A stretch of 64,000 nucleotides of DNA. It comes from Saccharospirillaceae bacterium (GTDB taxonomy: Bacteria > Pseudomonadota > Gammaproteobacteria > Pseudomonadales > Oceanobacteraceae). The notes beneath the pieces are model-generated. The model was not told the DNA's origin and ran no database searches. It saw only the letters and a list, made by a program, of their open reading frames with translations. Each line of letters starts with the position of its first letter. The stretch's first letter is position 1. This document shows, piece by piece, positions 56,502 to 64,000 of the stretch. The stretch is taken from the NCBI GenBank assembly GCA_021208685.1, contig JAJOJJ010000018.1, positions 62,001-126,000 of the forward strand, written 5' to 3'. A program made the position numbers and the translations under genes.

Positions 56502-57800
56502 TCAGTTGAGGTGTTCCACGCGAATGCGGGTCACATCACCCACCGTGCTGGACAGAGCTTCAATAGCGGCAATGGCTTCGTTCATCTGTTTTTCCACCAC
56601 AACGTGGGTCAGCAGGATGATTTGCGCCAGCGCTTCACCGTCTTTTGGCTCTTTCTGGATAATGGCTTCGATATTGATGCCACGCTCACTCAGAATGCCA
56701 GCCACAGCCGCCAGCACGCCGGTTTTGTCTTCCGCCTGAATACGCAGGTAGTAAGCGGTTTCGACGTCTTCCATCGGCATAACCGCGACGTCTTCAATAT
56801 CGTTGAAGGCGAGGTGGTTCACACTGGCTTCCGCCGGTGCATCAAAGGTACGGGCAAGGTCGATAATATCAGCCACAACCGCAGAAGCCGTCGGGCCAGC
56901 ACCGGCACCGGCGCCCACATACAGCGTGTTGCCTACCGCATCACCGTTCACCATCACGGCATTCAGCACGCCATCAACGGTCGCAATGGGACGCGCAACC
57001 GGAATCATGGTCGGGTGTACACGCAGGTCGATGCCTTTGCCGGTACGGCGGCTGATACCCAGGTGTTTGATGCGGTAACCCAGTTCTTCGGCGTATTCAA
57101 CATCATCCGGTGTAATCTTGCTGATGCCTTCGGTGTAGCAGCGGGCAAACTGCAGCGGAATACCGTAAGCAATCGACGACAGAATGGTCAGCTTGTGGGC
57201 GGCATCGATGCCTTCAACGTCAAAGGTCGGGTCAGCTTCGGCATAACCCAGCGCCTGAGCTTCAGCCAGCACGTCGGCAAAGTCGCGGCCTTTGTCGCGC
57301 ATTTCGGTCAGGATAAAGTTACCGGTACCGTTAATGATGCCCGCCAGCCAGTTGATACGGTTCGCCGCCAGACCTTCGCGGATGGCTTTGATGATCGGGA
57401 TGCCACCGGCAACGGCGGCTTCGTACATCACGCTCACACCTTTGGCTTCCGCCGCGGCAAAGATCTCATCACCGTGAACCGCAATCAGAGCCTTGTTGGC
57501 GGTCACCACGTGCTTGCCGTTGGCAATCGCGCCCAGCACCACGTCTTTGGCGATGGTGTAACCGCCGATCAGTTCAACAACAACATCAATCTCCGGGTTG
57601 TTGATGACGTCGTTTACGTCTGCAGTTACCGCCACAGCGCCGGTGTCCACATCCGGGTTCGGATGACGGGTAGCCACCTGCGCGATAATAATTTCACGAC
57701 CCGCCCGGCGCGCGATGTCTTGTGCATTACGGGTCAGCACGTTAAAAGTGCCGCCGCCAACTGTACCTAAACCACAGATACCTACTTTTACCGGTTTCAA
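56502..57800 (-). CDS. hom: Homoserine dehydrogenase
   Basis: 432 residues. N-terminal Rossmann domain (GICGLGTVGGGTFN), catalytic domain with YEAAVAGGIPIIKAIREGL and the conserved lysine in NKALIAVHG, and a C-terminal ACT domain (YYLRIQAEDKTGVLAAVAGIL) for threonine feedback. It reduces aspartate semialdehyde to homoserine. In Pseudomonas, thrC follows hom; here a terminator follows, and then a chemoreceptor gene, so threonine synthase must be elsewhere. It follows alaC by 54 bases and is probably co-transcribed. Confidence 0.95.
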   Translation of the reverse strand: MKPVKVGICGLGTVGGGTFNVLTRNAQDIARRAGREIIIAQVATRHPNPDVDTGAVAVTADVNDVINNPEIDVVVELIGGYTIAKDVVLGAIANGKHVVTANKALIAVHGDEIFAAAEAKGVSVMYEAAVAGGIPIIKAIREGLAANRINWLAGIINGTGNFILTEMRDKGRDFADVLAEAQALGYAEADPTFDVEGIDAAHKLTILSSIAYGIPLQFARCYTEGISKITPDDVEYAEELGYRIKHLGISRRTGKGIDLRVHPTMIPVARPIATVDGVLNAVMVNGDAVGNTLYVGAGAGAGPTASAVVADIIDLARTFDAPAEASVNHLAFNDIEDVAVMPMEDVETAYYLRIQAEDKTGVLAAVAGILSERGINIEAIIQKEPKDGEALAQIILLTHVVVEKQMNEAIAAIEALSSTVGDVTRIRVEHLN

Positions 57801-57854
57801 GGTCGTTTCTCCTTAAAATATAGAGAGTGTTAAATTCATTTCAGCGTATTGCTG

Positions 57855-59045
57855 TTAACCGCCAAAGCCATCATTGCGCAGCATCTGTTTAATGCCGCGC
57901 AGCGCCTGACGGGTGCGCTGATCGTTCTCAATCAGGGCGAAGCGTACATGGTCATCGCCGTATTCGCCAAAGCCAATTCCCGGTGACACCGCCACTTTGG
58001 CCTCGGTCAGCAGTTTCTTGCTGAACTCAAGGGAGCCCATTTTACGATAAGCCTCAGGAATTTGCGCCCAGACAAACATGGTGGCTTTCGGCCATGTTAC
58101 CGGCCAGCCCAGATCATTCAGCCCCTTGCAGAGCACATCCCGGCGGCTGCGGTACATCTCGCAGATATCGCTCACCACCGTCTGATCACCTTCCAGTGCG
58201 GCAATCGCTGCCACCTGAATGGGTGTGAATGTACCATAATCGAGGTAGGACTTAATCCTTGCCAGGGCATAAATCAGATCTTTATTACCGCAGCAGAAGC
58301 CCACCCGCCAGCCCGGCATGTTGTAACTCTTCGACAGCGAATAAAACTCCACCGCAATCTCTTTTGCCCCTTCCACCTGCAGAATGGAGGGTGGCTGGTA
58401 ACCATCGAACACGATATCGGCATAAGCCAGATCCTGCACCACCCAGATTTCGTGCTCCCTGCACATCGCCACGACGTTCTCGAAGAAGGCTAAATCAACG
58501 CATTCGGCGGTCGGGTTACCGGGGAAATTCAACACCAGCATCTTCGGCCGTGGCCAGGTGGTTTTGATGGCTTTTTCCAGCTCGTCAAAAAAATTCACAT
58601 CCGGCGTCATCGGCACATGGCGGATATCCGCACCGGCAATGACAAAACCATAGGGATGAATCGGGTAGGACGGATTGGGCACCAGCACGTTATCGCCCGG
58701 CCCCAGTGTCGCCAGCGCCAGATGCGCCAGGCCTTCCTTGGAGCCAATGGTGGTAATTACCTCGGTCTCCGGATCAAGATCAACATTGAATTTGCGTTTA
58801 TACCAGCCCGCCATCGCACGGCGTAACCGCGGAATACCCTTCGACTGGCTGTAGCGATGGGTACCGCCCCGGGTCGCGGTTTCCACCAGCTTATCGACAA
58901 TATGTTGTGGCGTGTCCTGATCCGGGTTACCCATCGACATATCGACAATGTCCTCCCCCGCCGCTCGTGCCGCCATCTTCATTTCGCCGATCACATTGAA
59001 GACGTAAGGAGGCAGGCGCTTAATGCGCGGGAAGTTAGTATCCAT
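57855..59045 (-). CDS. alaC: Alanine aminotransferase AlaC-type
   Basis: 396 residues, class I/II PLP aminotransferase. PLP lysine in [15 protein letters not shown] near residue 238, the aspartate and tyrosine stretch [12 protein letters not shown], and the opening [38 protein letters not shown], which is AlaC-specific. It forms alanine from pyruvate and glutamate. Gene order alaC-hom matches Pseudomonas. ATG after AGGACACCG-like sequence. Confidence 0.93.
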   Translation of the reverse strand: MDTNFPRIKRLPPYVFNVIGEMKMAARAAGEDIVDMSMGNPDQDTPQHIVDKLVETATRGGTHRYSQSKGIPRLRRAMAGWYKRKFNVDLDPETEVITTIGSKEGLAHLALATLGPGDNVLVPNPSYPIHPYGFVIAGADIRHVPMTPDVNFFDELEKAIKTTWPRPKMLVLNFPGNPTAECVDLAFFENVVAMCREHEIWVVQDLAYADIVFDGYQPPSILQVEGAKEIAVEFYSLSKSYNMPGWRVGFCCGNKDLIYALARIKSYLDYGTFTPIQVAAIAALEGDQTVVSDICEMYRSRRDVLCKGLNDLGWPVTWPKATMFVWAQIPEAYRKMGSLEFSKKLLTEAKVAVSPGIGFGEYGDDHVRFALIENDQRTRQALRGIKQMLRNDGFGG

Positions 59046-59219
59046 ATCGGTGTCCTGATTCTCAGGTAATTAAAGGGGCATCAAGGCTACTGTATCAACC
59101 GCTGGGGAACAATGATCAGCCCGCAGGAATTTGACCGGCACAGTACGTGCGGAAAATCGCATAAAGCTGTGTTAGTGTCAGAACGACCATCTGATTGCAA
59201 AAAAACATAAGGAAAAGCA

Positions 59220-59732
59220 ATGGCAAACTTTCTTGTATTAACCGTTATTGCCGACGACAAACCCGGAATTGTTGAACAACTCTCAGCCACCATCGCCCGC
59301 AATGGCGGTAACTGGCTGGAAAGCCGCATGGCGCACATGGCAGGAAAATTTGCCGGTATTCTGCGCGTGTCTGTTCCGGCAGAACGCAGCAACAGCCTGA
59401 TTGCCGAATTAAGCTCGCTCAGCACACGCGGGATTCTGGTAAACGCCGAAACCGGCAAGGACACCGAAGAAGATAACAGCCTCGACCTGACCTTAAATCT
59501 GGTTGGCAACGACCGTCCGGGCATCGTCAAAGAGGTGTCTCAGGCGCTGGCGAAAATGGGCGTGAACGTACTGGAATTAACCACCGACTGCGGCACCGCC
59601 GAGATGTCGGCGGTGCCGCTGTTCCGCGCCGAAGCCCTGCTGCGCGTACCACACAGTTTTGATACTGATATTCTGGCCAGTGCACTGGAAGCTATTTCCA
59701 ATGACCTGATGGTTGAAATCCGTCTGGATTAA
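59220..59732 (+). CDS. GcvR-like double-ACT regulator
   Basis: 170 residues, two ACT domains in tandem (FLVLTVIADDKPGIVEQLSATIARNGGNWLES and LDLTLNLVGNDRPGIVKEVSQALAKMGVNVLEL). This is the layout of GcvR, the accessory protein that binds GcvA in glycine-cleavage regulation, and of related amino-acid sensors. AAGGA is seven bases before the ATG. It stands alone between alaC and the TauE gene. Confidence 0.88.
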   Translation: MANFLVLTVIADDKPGIVEQLSATIARNGGNWLESRMAHMAGKFAGILRVSVPAERSNSLIAELSSLSTRGILVNAETGKDTEEDNSLDLTLNLVGNDRPGIVKEVSQALAKMGVNVLELTTDCGTAEMSAVPLFRAEALLRVPHSFDTDILASALEAISNDLMVEIRLD

Positions 59733-59787
59733 TCTTCCGGCAAGGCCGTGCGGCATAATCCTGCTGCACGGCGGACAGACAACGCAT

Positions 59788-60555
59788 TCAGCCAATCACG
59801 GCCTGACCCAGCAGCCAGGCCGAGTTACCCGCCAGCAGCCACATCATTACCTTAAAAAACACATCACCGCCGATGCGTTTGCTTAACCAGCGCCCCAGAT
59901 AAATACCAACAAAAGCCACCGGCACCAGCAGCAGCGTTAACCAGCCGATATCAAAATCGAGCAATCCCAGCATGCTGTACGGCAGTAATTTAATGGCATT
60001 CATCAATCCGACGGCGAGGGTAATCTGAGCAAGGAAAGATTCTTTATTGAGCCTCGCCAATAAAAAATACGCCTGCAACGGCGCCGCACCGGCATGAGCC
60101 AGGGCACTGCCGACACCCGCCAGCCCGCCCAGTAAACCACCCTGCCATGCGGATGCTCCCTGAGGCGGCAGATCACCCTCAGCCAGCGGGCGACGTCCGG
60201 CCAGCCAGGGCCAGCGCTTCTGCGCCAACACCCAGAACCCCATCAGACCGATCAGCGCCTGTACGCCGCGCTCACTGACCACCCCCAGCAATAACGAACC
60301 TGCCGTAATGCCAATCAGAATGCCGGGCAACACCGGCTTAACCAGCGCAAACGACAAATGCCGGCGATACACCCGCAGGGTCATAATGTCCATCAGCAGC
60401 AGAATCGGCAGCAGAATACCGATAGCCTGTTCGCCACCGATAAATGGCGCCATCATCGGCACCGCCACCACACCAATCCCCCCACCAAAGCCGGATTTGG
60501 CGATGCCGGTTAATAAGACGCCGAGTACGGCGATGGCAAGAAACGTCAGATCCAC
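59788..60555 (-). CDS. TauE/SafE-family membrane transporter
   Basis: 255 residues, about eight TM segments, TauE/SafE family (TGIAKSGFGGGIGVVAVPMMAPFIGGEQAIGILLPILLLMDI). It differs clearly from the other TauE protein at 37031. Substrate unknown. It is the downstream gene of the pirin gene in the same orientation, with 69 bases between. Confidence 0.88.
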   Translation of the reverse strand: MDLTFLAIAVLGVLLTGIAKSGFGGGIGVVAVPMMAPFIGGEQAIGILLPILLLMDIMTLRVYRRHLSFALVKPVLPGILIGITAGSLLLGVVSERGVQALIGLMGFWVLAQKRWPWLAGRRPLAEGDLPPQGASAWQGGLLGGLAGVGSALAHAGAAPLQAYFLLARLNKESFLAQITLAVGLMNAIKLLPYSMLGLLDFDIGWLTLLLVPVAFVGIYLGRWLSKRIGGDVFFKVMMWLLAGNSAWLLGQAVIG

Positions 60556-60624
60556 AAGGTTATCCCGTCAGATGAAGCCGGCTCTGTACCCTCATATCCG
60601 GCTCCGGCAGCAGGCGTTGCCTGC

Positions 60625-61323
60625 TTAAGGTAAATCAAACAGCAGGGCCTCCGCCTTGCTGTCGGCACGGAAGGTCAGCGCCTGCTCCCGGCTGATTGCC
60701 ACACCGTCACCGGCGTTCAGTATCAGCGTGTCATCACCCGCCTGCAATTGCAGCGGGCCGGTGATGGTATGTACGTAATATTGGCGCGCCGGGTTCAGCC
60801 TCTGCTCTGCCCGTTCTGCCGTCAGGCGCACGTGCAGCAGCTGCGCATCCTGGCGGATGCTGAGCGTACCGTCGCGTCCGTCCGGCGTAATCACCGGCTG
60901 AATGGCCTGCTGACGGGGAAAACGCTTCTGCTGATAACCCGGCTCGGTATTCTGCTCATTGGGCTGAATCCAGATCTGCAGAAAATGCAGCGGCTGGTCC
61001 GTCGCCGGATTAAATTCGCTGTGCGTTACCCCCCGGCCCGCCGACATCAGCTGAAATTCCCCCGCCGGTAAACGCTCAACATTGCCCATCGAATCACGGT
61101 GAGCAATGGTGCCGTCCAGCACATAGCTGATGATCTCCATATTGCGGTGGCCGTGGGTATCGAACCCCGCACCCGGTGCAACCCGGTCGTCGTTGATCAC
61201 CCGCAAGGCCGATACGCCCATGTGTTGAGGGTTGTAATACTGGCCGAACGAAAACGTGTGCGAACTGTTCAGCCAGCCAAAATTGGCACGGCCACGTTCA
61301 TTGGCGGCGCGTAAGATTAACAT
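60625..61323 (-). CDS. Pirin family protein
   Basis: 232 residues, bicupin of the YhhW/pirin type. Metal residues of the first cupin: HGHRNMEIISYVLDG and the late GVTHSEFN. Some members oxidise quercetin; others act as redox-linked cofactors, so the role here is open. Its ATG at 61323 begins MLILRAANERGRANFGWLNSSHTF, the family start. Confidence 0.9.
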   Translation of the reverse strand: MLILRAANERGRANFGWLNSSHTFSFGQYYNPQHMGVSALRVINDDRVAPGAGFDTHGHRNMEIISYVLDGTIAHRDSMGNVERLPAGEFQLMSAGRGVTHSEFNPATDQPLHFLQIWIQPNEQNTEPGYQQKRFPRQQAIQPVITPDGRDGTLSIRQDAQLLHVRLTAERAEQRLNPARQYYVHTITGPLQLQAGDDTLILNAGDGVAISREQALTFRADSKAEALLFDLP

Positions 61324-61549
61324 GCGGCGATCTCCTCGTTAAAACGCTTCACAACAATTATTGACAGAACGCTTCATTAAACCGGACTATGCAACGCTCT
61401 TTTTCAGTGCATCGGTAAAACCACGCACAGACTTCTGCACACGGCTGTGGAATACTGCTGCGCTTTTTCAGCAAATTCCCTGCAACTTTCTTCACGGCAA
61501 CCGGTATTTATTCCGGCTGCGTTACTGCCCTGCGGGCCAGCGGTTTATT

Positions 61550-62464
61550 GTGTCTTCAACTTCCGAATCCGTATCCACAGACGATCAGCAACACGCTCAG
61601 CTGTTACGCGCCGACCTGATTCTGCTTGGCGTTACCCTGCTGGCCGCCGTCAGCTGGATGTTTTCTAAAGAGGCGTTAAACGAATTTCCGCCACTGCTGT
61701 TTATGGCCTGCCGTTTTACCGCCGCAGGCTTGCTGCTGGCCATTCCCGGCCGCCGTGCGCTGGCGGCCTTACAGGCCCACGAATGGCGCGCTTCAGCCCT
61801 GGTCGGCCTGTTTTTCGGTGCCGCCATGAGCTTCTGGATCATGGGGTTATTTAACGCGCATACCCTCGGCGAAGGGGCCTTTATTACCAGCCTGGCGGTG
61901 GTGCTGGTGCCTTTTATCAGCTGGCTGCTGTTCCGCGAGCGTCCGGCGAAAAGCATCTGGATTGCCCTGCCGCTGGCCATCGGCGGCCTGGCGCTGCTGT
62001 CGCTGCGCCATGGTTTTAACCCCGACCCCGGCCAGCTGTTTTTCTTTGCCGCTGCCCTGCTTTTATCACTCACCTTTATTCTCAATGGTCGCGCTGCAGC
62101 CCGTATTTCAGCGCTGGCGCTGAGTGCCATTCAGCTGCTGCTGGTTGGCCTTGTATCACTCAACCTGTCGGCCATGTTTGAAGACTGGCCGGATGCTTTT
62201 ACCCCAACCATGTGGTTGTGGCTGATTCTGAGCATTACCGTTGGCACCGCCGCGCGCTTCCTTCTGCAAACCTACGCCCAGGGTCTGGCGTCGCCCAGCC
62301 ACGCTGCCGTGATTATGGTGCTGGAGCCGGTATGGACCGCCATCATCGCCGCCTTCTGGTTTGCCGAGCGCATGGAAACCGCGCAAATCCTCGGCTGTAC
62401 ACTCATTTTACTGGCGCTGCTGGCCAACCGCTGGAGCGCCATCAGCCGCTGGCTGAAGCACTGA
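61550..62464 (+). CDS. EamA-family (DMT) transporter
   Basis: 304 residues, ten TM segments in two EamA repeats (AVSWMFSKEALNEFPPLLFMACRFTAAGLLLA; the second begins after SLRHGFNP). The late LQTYAQGLASPSHAAVIMVLEPVWTA is the usual DMT crossover. The GTG at 61550 leaves a short polar N-terminus; an upstream frame to 61361 is arginine- and cysteine-rich and not natural. Substrate unknown. It is divergent from the pirin gene. Confidence 0.85.
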   Translation: MSSTSESVSTDDQQHAQLLRADLILLGVTLLAAVSWMFSKEALNEFPPLLFMACRFTAAGLLLAIPGRRALAALQAHEWRASALVGLFFGAAMSFWIMGLFNAHTLGEGAFITSLAVVLVPFISWLLFRERPAKSIWIALPLAIGGLALLSLRHGFNPDPGQLFFFAAALLLSLTFILNGRAAARISALALSAIQLLLVGLVSLNLSAMFEDWPDAFTPTMWLWLILSITVGTAARFLLQTYAQGLASPSHAAVIMVLEPVWTAIIAAFWFAERMETAQILGCTLILLALLANRWSAISRWLKH

Positions 62465-62822
62465 TACAACATCCCAGTCCGTAATGATTATTCCGCTAAG
62501 CGGCTTTTCAAAACGGACATTGATTGAAACCATGCTGCGGCTGAGATAAACCGCGCCTCTGGGCCCGCCGCCATGAGCGATGATTTTTACGATCTGGCTG
62601 GCATGGATGCCAGACAAGCGTATCCGGCCATGGATGGCCGATATACGCGTGGTCAGTAAAAACCGAGTGAATAAGGATCACGGGCCAGAAAGCGCAAAGC
62701 AGGGGCCCGGGGAGAAGTTCCCCGGATTGGGGCGCAGGGGCTTGCCCCGCTTCGGCTACTCACGTGCAATCGACGTTTCATGATTGCTTAAGTAAATAGC
62801 AACATCCCTACCCTGCGTTTAA
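62465..62822. other. Intergenic region with G/C-rich hairpins
   Basis: No gene recognised. Short frames at 62573-62659 and 62580-62783 lack family signs. G/C-rich hairpins lie at 62702-62727 (CCGGGGA with its complement) and 62732-62751 (GCGGGG-like arms). The segment could be an old remnant. Confidence 0.45.
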
Positions 62823-63467
62823 TCAGTTACTCAGATCGTGCAGTGTGCCCGGACGGCCATCCAGCACCGTCACTTCGCTCGCCGCCAGACGCGGCTTACG
62901 TGGCCAGTTGCCTTCTTTGGCATAACCCAGGGTCACCATCATAGCAACGCTGTAGCGTTCGCCGATGTTGAACACTTCTTTCGCTTTCGCGGTATCGAAG
63001 CCGATCATCGGCCCGGTGGCCATGCCTTTGCCGGCCGCTGCGGTCATCAGATTCATGGTGGCCATACTGGCTGAGCGCAGTGCTTCATCATGAGCTGCGG
63101 CTTTATTATTGGCATAGGCACCATTCACAGCGCTGACAAAGTAATCGCGCACGCCTTCGTTGTAGATACCGGCATCAACGCCGCGCTGGGCGATATCCGG
63201 CATACGTTCATGGCCCTGTTCATCAGCCAGTACCAGAATCACCACCGGAGCATCGGCGACTTTCTGCTGGCCGTAGGCGATGTCTTTTAACGTTTCTTTC
63301 GCAGCCTGGTCGGTGACCACCAGATAGCGGGTATGCTGAATGTTAAACGCCGTTGGCGCATGCTGGGCGTAATCCAGCAGCTCCAGCACTTCCGCCGTGC
63401 TGATGGCACGTTCGGTATCAAAGTAATTCACAGAAGTGCGCTGACTCAGGGCATCAAATACGTTCAT
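62823..63467 (-). CDS. Nitroreductase family protein
   Basis: 214 residues, FMN nitroreductase fold. RTSVNYFDTERAISTAEVLELLDYAQHAPTAFNIQHTRYLVV gives the FMN-phosphate residues (R and SxN-like) and the catalytic pocket; AAAGKGMATGPMIGFD is the later FMN loop. It reduces nitroaromatics or quinones with NAD(P)H. The LysR gene on the other strand is a candidate regulator. Confidence 0.9.
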   Translation of the reverse strand: MNVFDALSQRTSVNYFDTERAISTAEVLELLDYAQHAPTAFNIQHTRYLVVTDQAAKETLKDIAYGQQKVADAPVVILVLADEQGHERMPDIAQRGVDAGIYNEGVRDYFVSAVNGAYANNKAAAHDEALRSASMATMNLMTAAAGKGMATGPMIGFDTAKAKEVFNIGERYSVAMMVTLGYAKEGNWPRKPRLAASEVTVLDGRPGTLHDLSN

Positions 63468-63613
63468 GGCGGCATCCTTAAATCGGTATCGGTTCGGGTA
63501 TTGGTTGTGGTGTTAGGGCTGTTAAGCAATGAGTGCAGTTTAAGTTCGCTTTATTCGATCAAAAATCTCATAATTTAGCGCATAGCTTTCGATATTTACG
63601 AAAAGGCATTCCT

Positions 63614-64000
63614 ATGAAAACAACCCTCGAACAATGGCGCATGTTCAAAGCGGTAGTCGACCATGGCGGCTACGCTCAGGCCGCTGAGGCCATCTTCAAG
63701 AGTCAGTCGACCATCAGCTATGGTGTGCACAAACTGCAGGAACAACTGGGCGTACAACTGCTGGAAGTAGAAGGGCGCAAAGCCGTACTGACCGAACACG
63801 GCCGTATTCTGTTACAGCGTGCCGAACAGTTGCTGGATCAGGCGGAAAATATCGACAAGATTGCCGGCTCACTGAATCAGGGCGTGGAGCCGGTGGTACG
63901 CGCTGCCATCGACACCATTTACCCCAATGATGTGCTGTTTGATGTGTTTGAAGCCTTCTCAGCCGAGTATCCCGATACCCGTCTGGAGCTGGAAGAGTTT
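63614..64000 (+). CDS. LysR-family regulator, N-terminal part
   Basis: The first 129 codons, cut by the window end. LysR HTH in residues 5-60 (EQWRMFKAVVDHGGYAQAAEAIFKSQSTISYGVHKLQE), then the start of the effector domain. It is divergent from the nitroreductase gene, 147 bases between the starts, and probably controls it. A ribosome site AGGC precedes the ATG. Confidence 0.88.
   Translation, partial: MKTTLEQWRMFKAVVDHGGYAQAAEAIFKSQSTISYGVHKLQEQLGVQLLEVEGRKAVLTEHGRILLQRAEQLLDQAENIDKIAGSLNQGVEPVVRAAIDTIYPNDVLFDVFEAFSAEYPDTRLELEEF

Noticed and set aside
56511-57770. A 419-codon frame antisense to hom
   Set aside because: It is the mirror of a highly biased coding sequence; hom itself is certain.
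62573-62783. Short frames after the EamA gene
   Set aside because: No ribosome site, no recognisable domain, and the sequence is dominated by G/C hairpins.

Overview
The window reads as an ordinary chromosomal segment of a Gram-negative, motile, aerobic marine-type gammaproteobacterium. The nearest style I recognise is the Oceanospirillales/Pseudomonadales group; this placement is inference from gene content. Supporting points are the Pseudomonas-like order argG-motY-pyrC-rnt, the divergent fpr/finR pair, alaC next to hom, outer-membrane phospholipase A, a MotY-type flagellar protein and Pseudomonas-style REP hairpins. Coding density is high. I see no rRNA, tRNA, CRISPR array, prophage or intact insertion sequence.

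Layout. 1-2000: a response-regulator-like fragment, a Bax-type glucosaminidase lipoprotein and a PilZ protein. 1667-5864: acetate kinase, phosphate acetyltransferase and an acyltransferase as one operon. 5889-12783: a membrane diguanylate cyclase, cysK, an AlkB-like dioxygenase, fieF with an outer-membrane-like partner, a CheY-like protein broken at a run of nine A, and a lipoprotein. 12880-20928: a cysteine-rich lipoprotein, a second acyltransferase and a signalling island (hybrid histidine kinase, HTH-receiver protein, receiver-PAS-degenerate GGDEF/EAL protein). 20938-29470: M16 protease, SDR, flavin reductase-like protein, BASS transporter, DUF1439-like protein and an HBM-type chemoreceptor. 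29561-38312: NAD-kinase-like protein, pldA, EamA/MarR divergent pair, fpr/finR, YgjP-like peptidase, cytosine deaminase, TauE exporter and an orphan SLATT-like two-TM protein.

38395-48620 is the most irregular part. It holds a 271-bp non-autonomous element with 22-bp terminal inverted repeats, the argG-motY-pyrC-rnt-yacL block, a katG split by a one-base deletion behind a candidate OxyR site, a three-copy REP-type repeat array and a ClbS/DfsB-like gene. 48672-64000 returns to housekeeping and regulation: a GreA/B-like protein, YeaD mutarotase, hemerythrin, LysR regulators, two divergent phosphoribosyltransferases sharing a perfect palindrome that matches the RutR core, a chemoreceptor/TorF-porin/binding-protein operon, hom, alaC, a GcvR-like ACT protein, TauE, pirin, EamA and a nitroreductase.

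The least explained signals are (i) a palindrome family, GGCACCTCTGAAT and its complement, which forms the ends of the small mobile element and also the 3' ends of two unrelated genes, (ii) the RutR-type operator between purine phosphoribosyltransferases, (iii) the A9 frameshift separating a soluble receiver from a membrane-helix tail, and (iv) the stand-alone SLATT-like protein. I found no clear multi-gene system that I could call entirely new.
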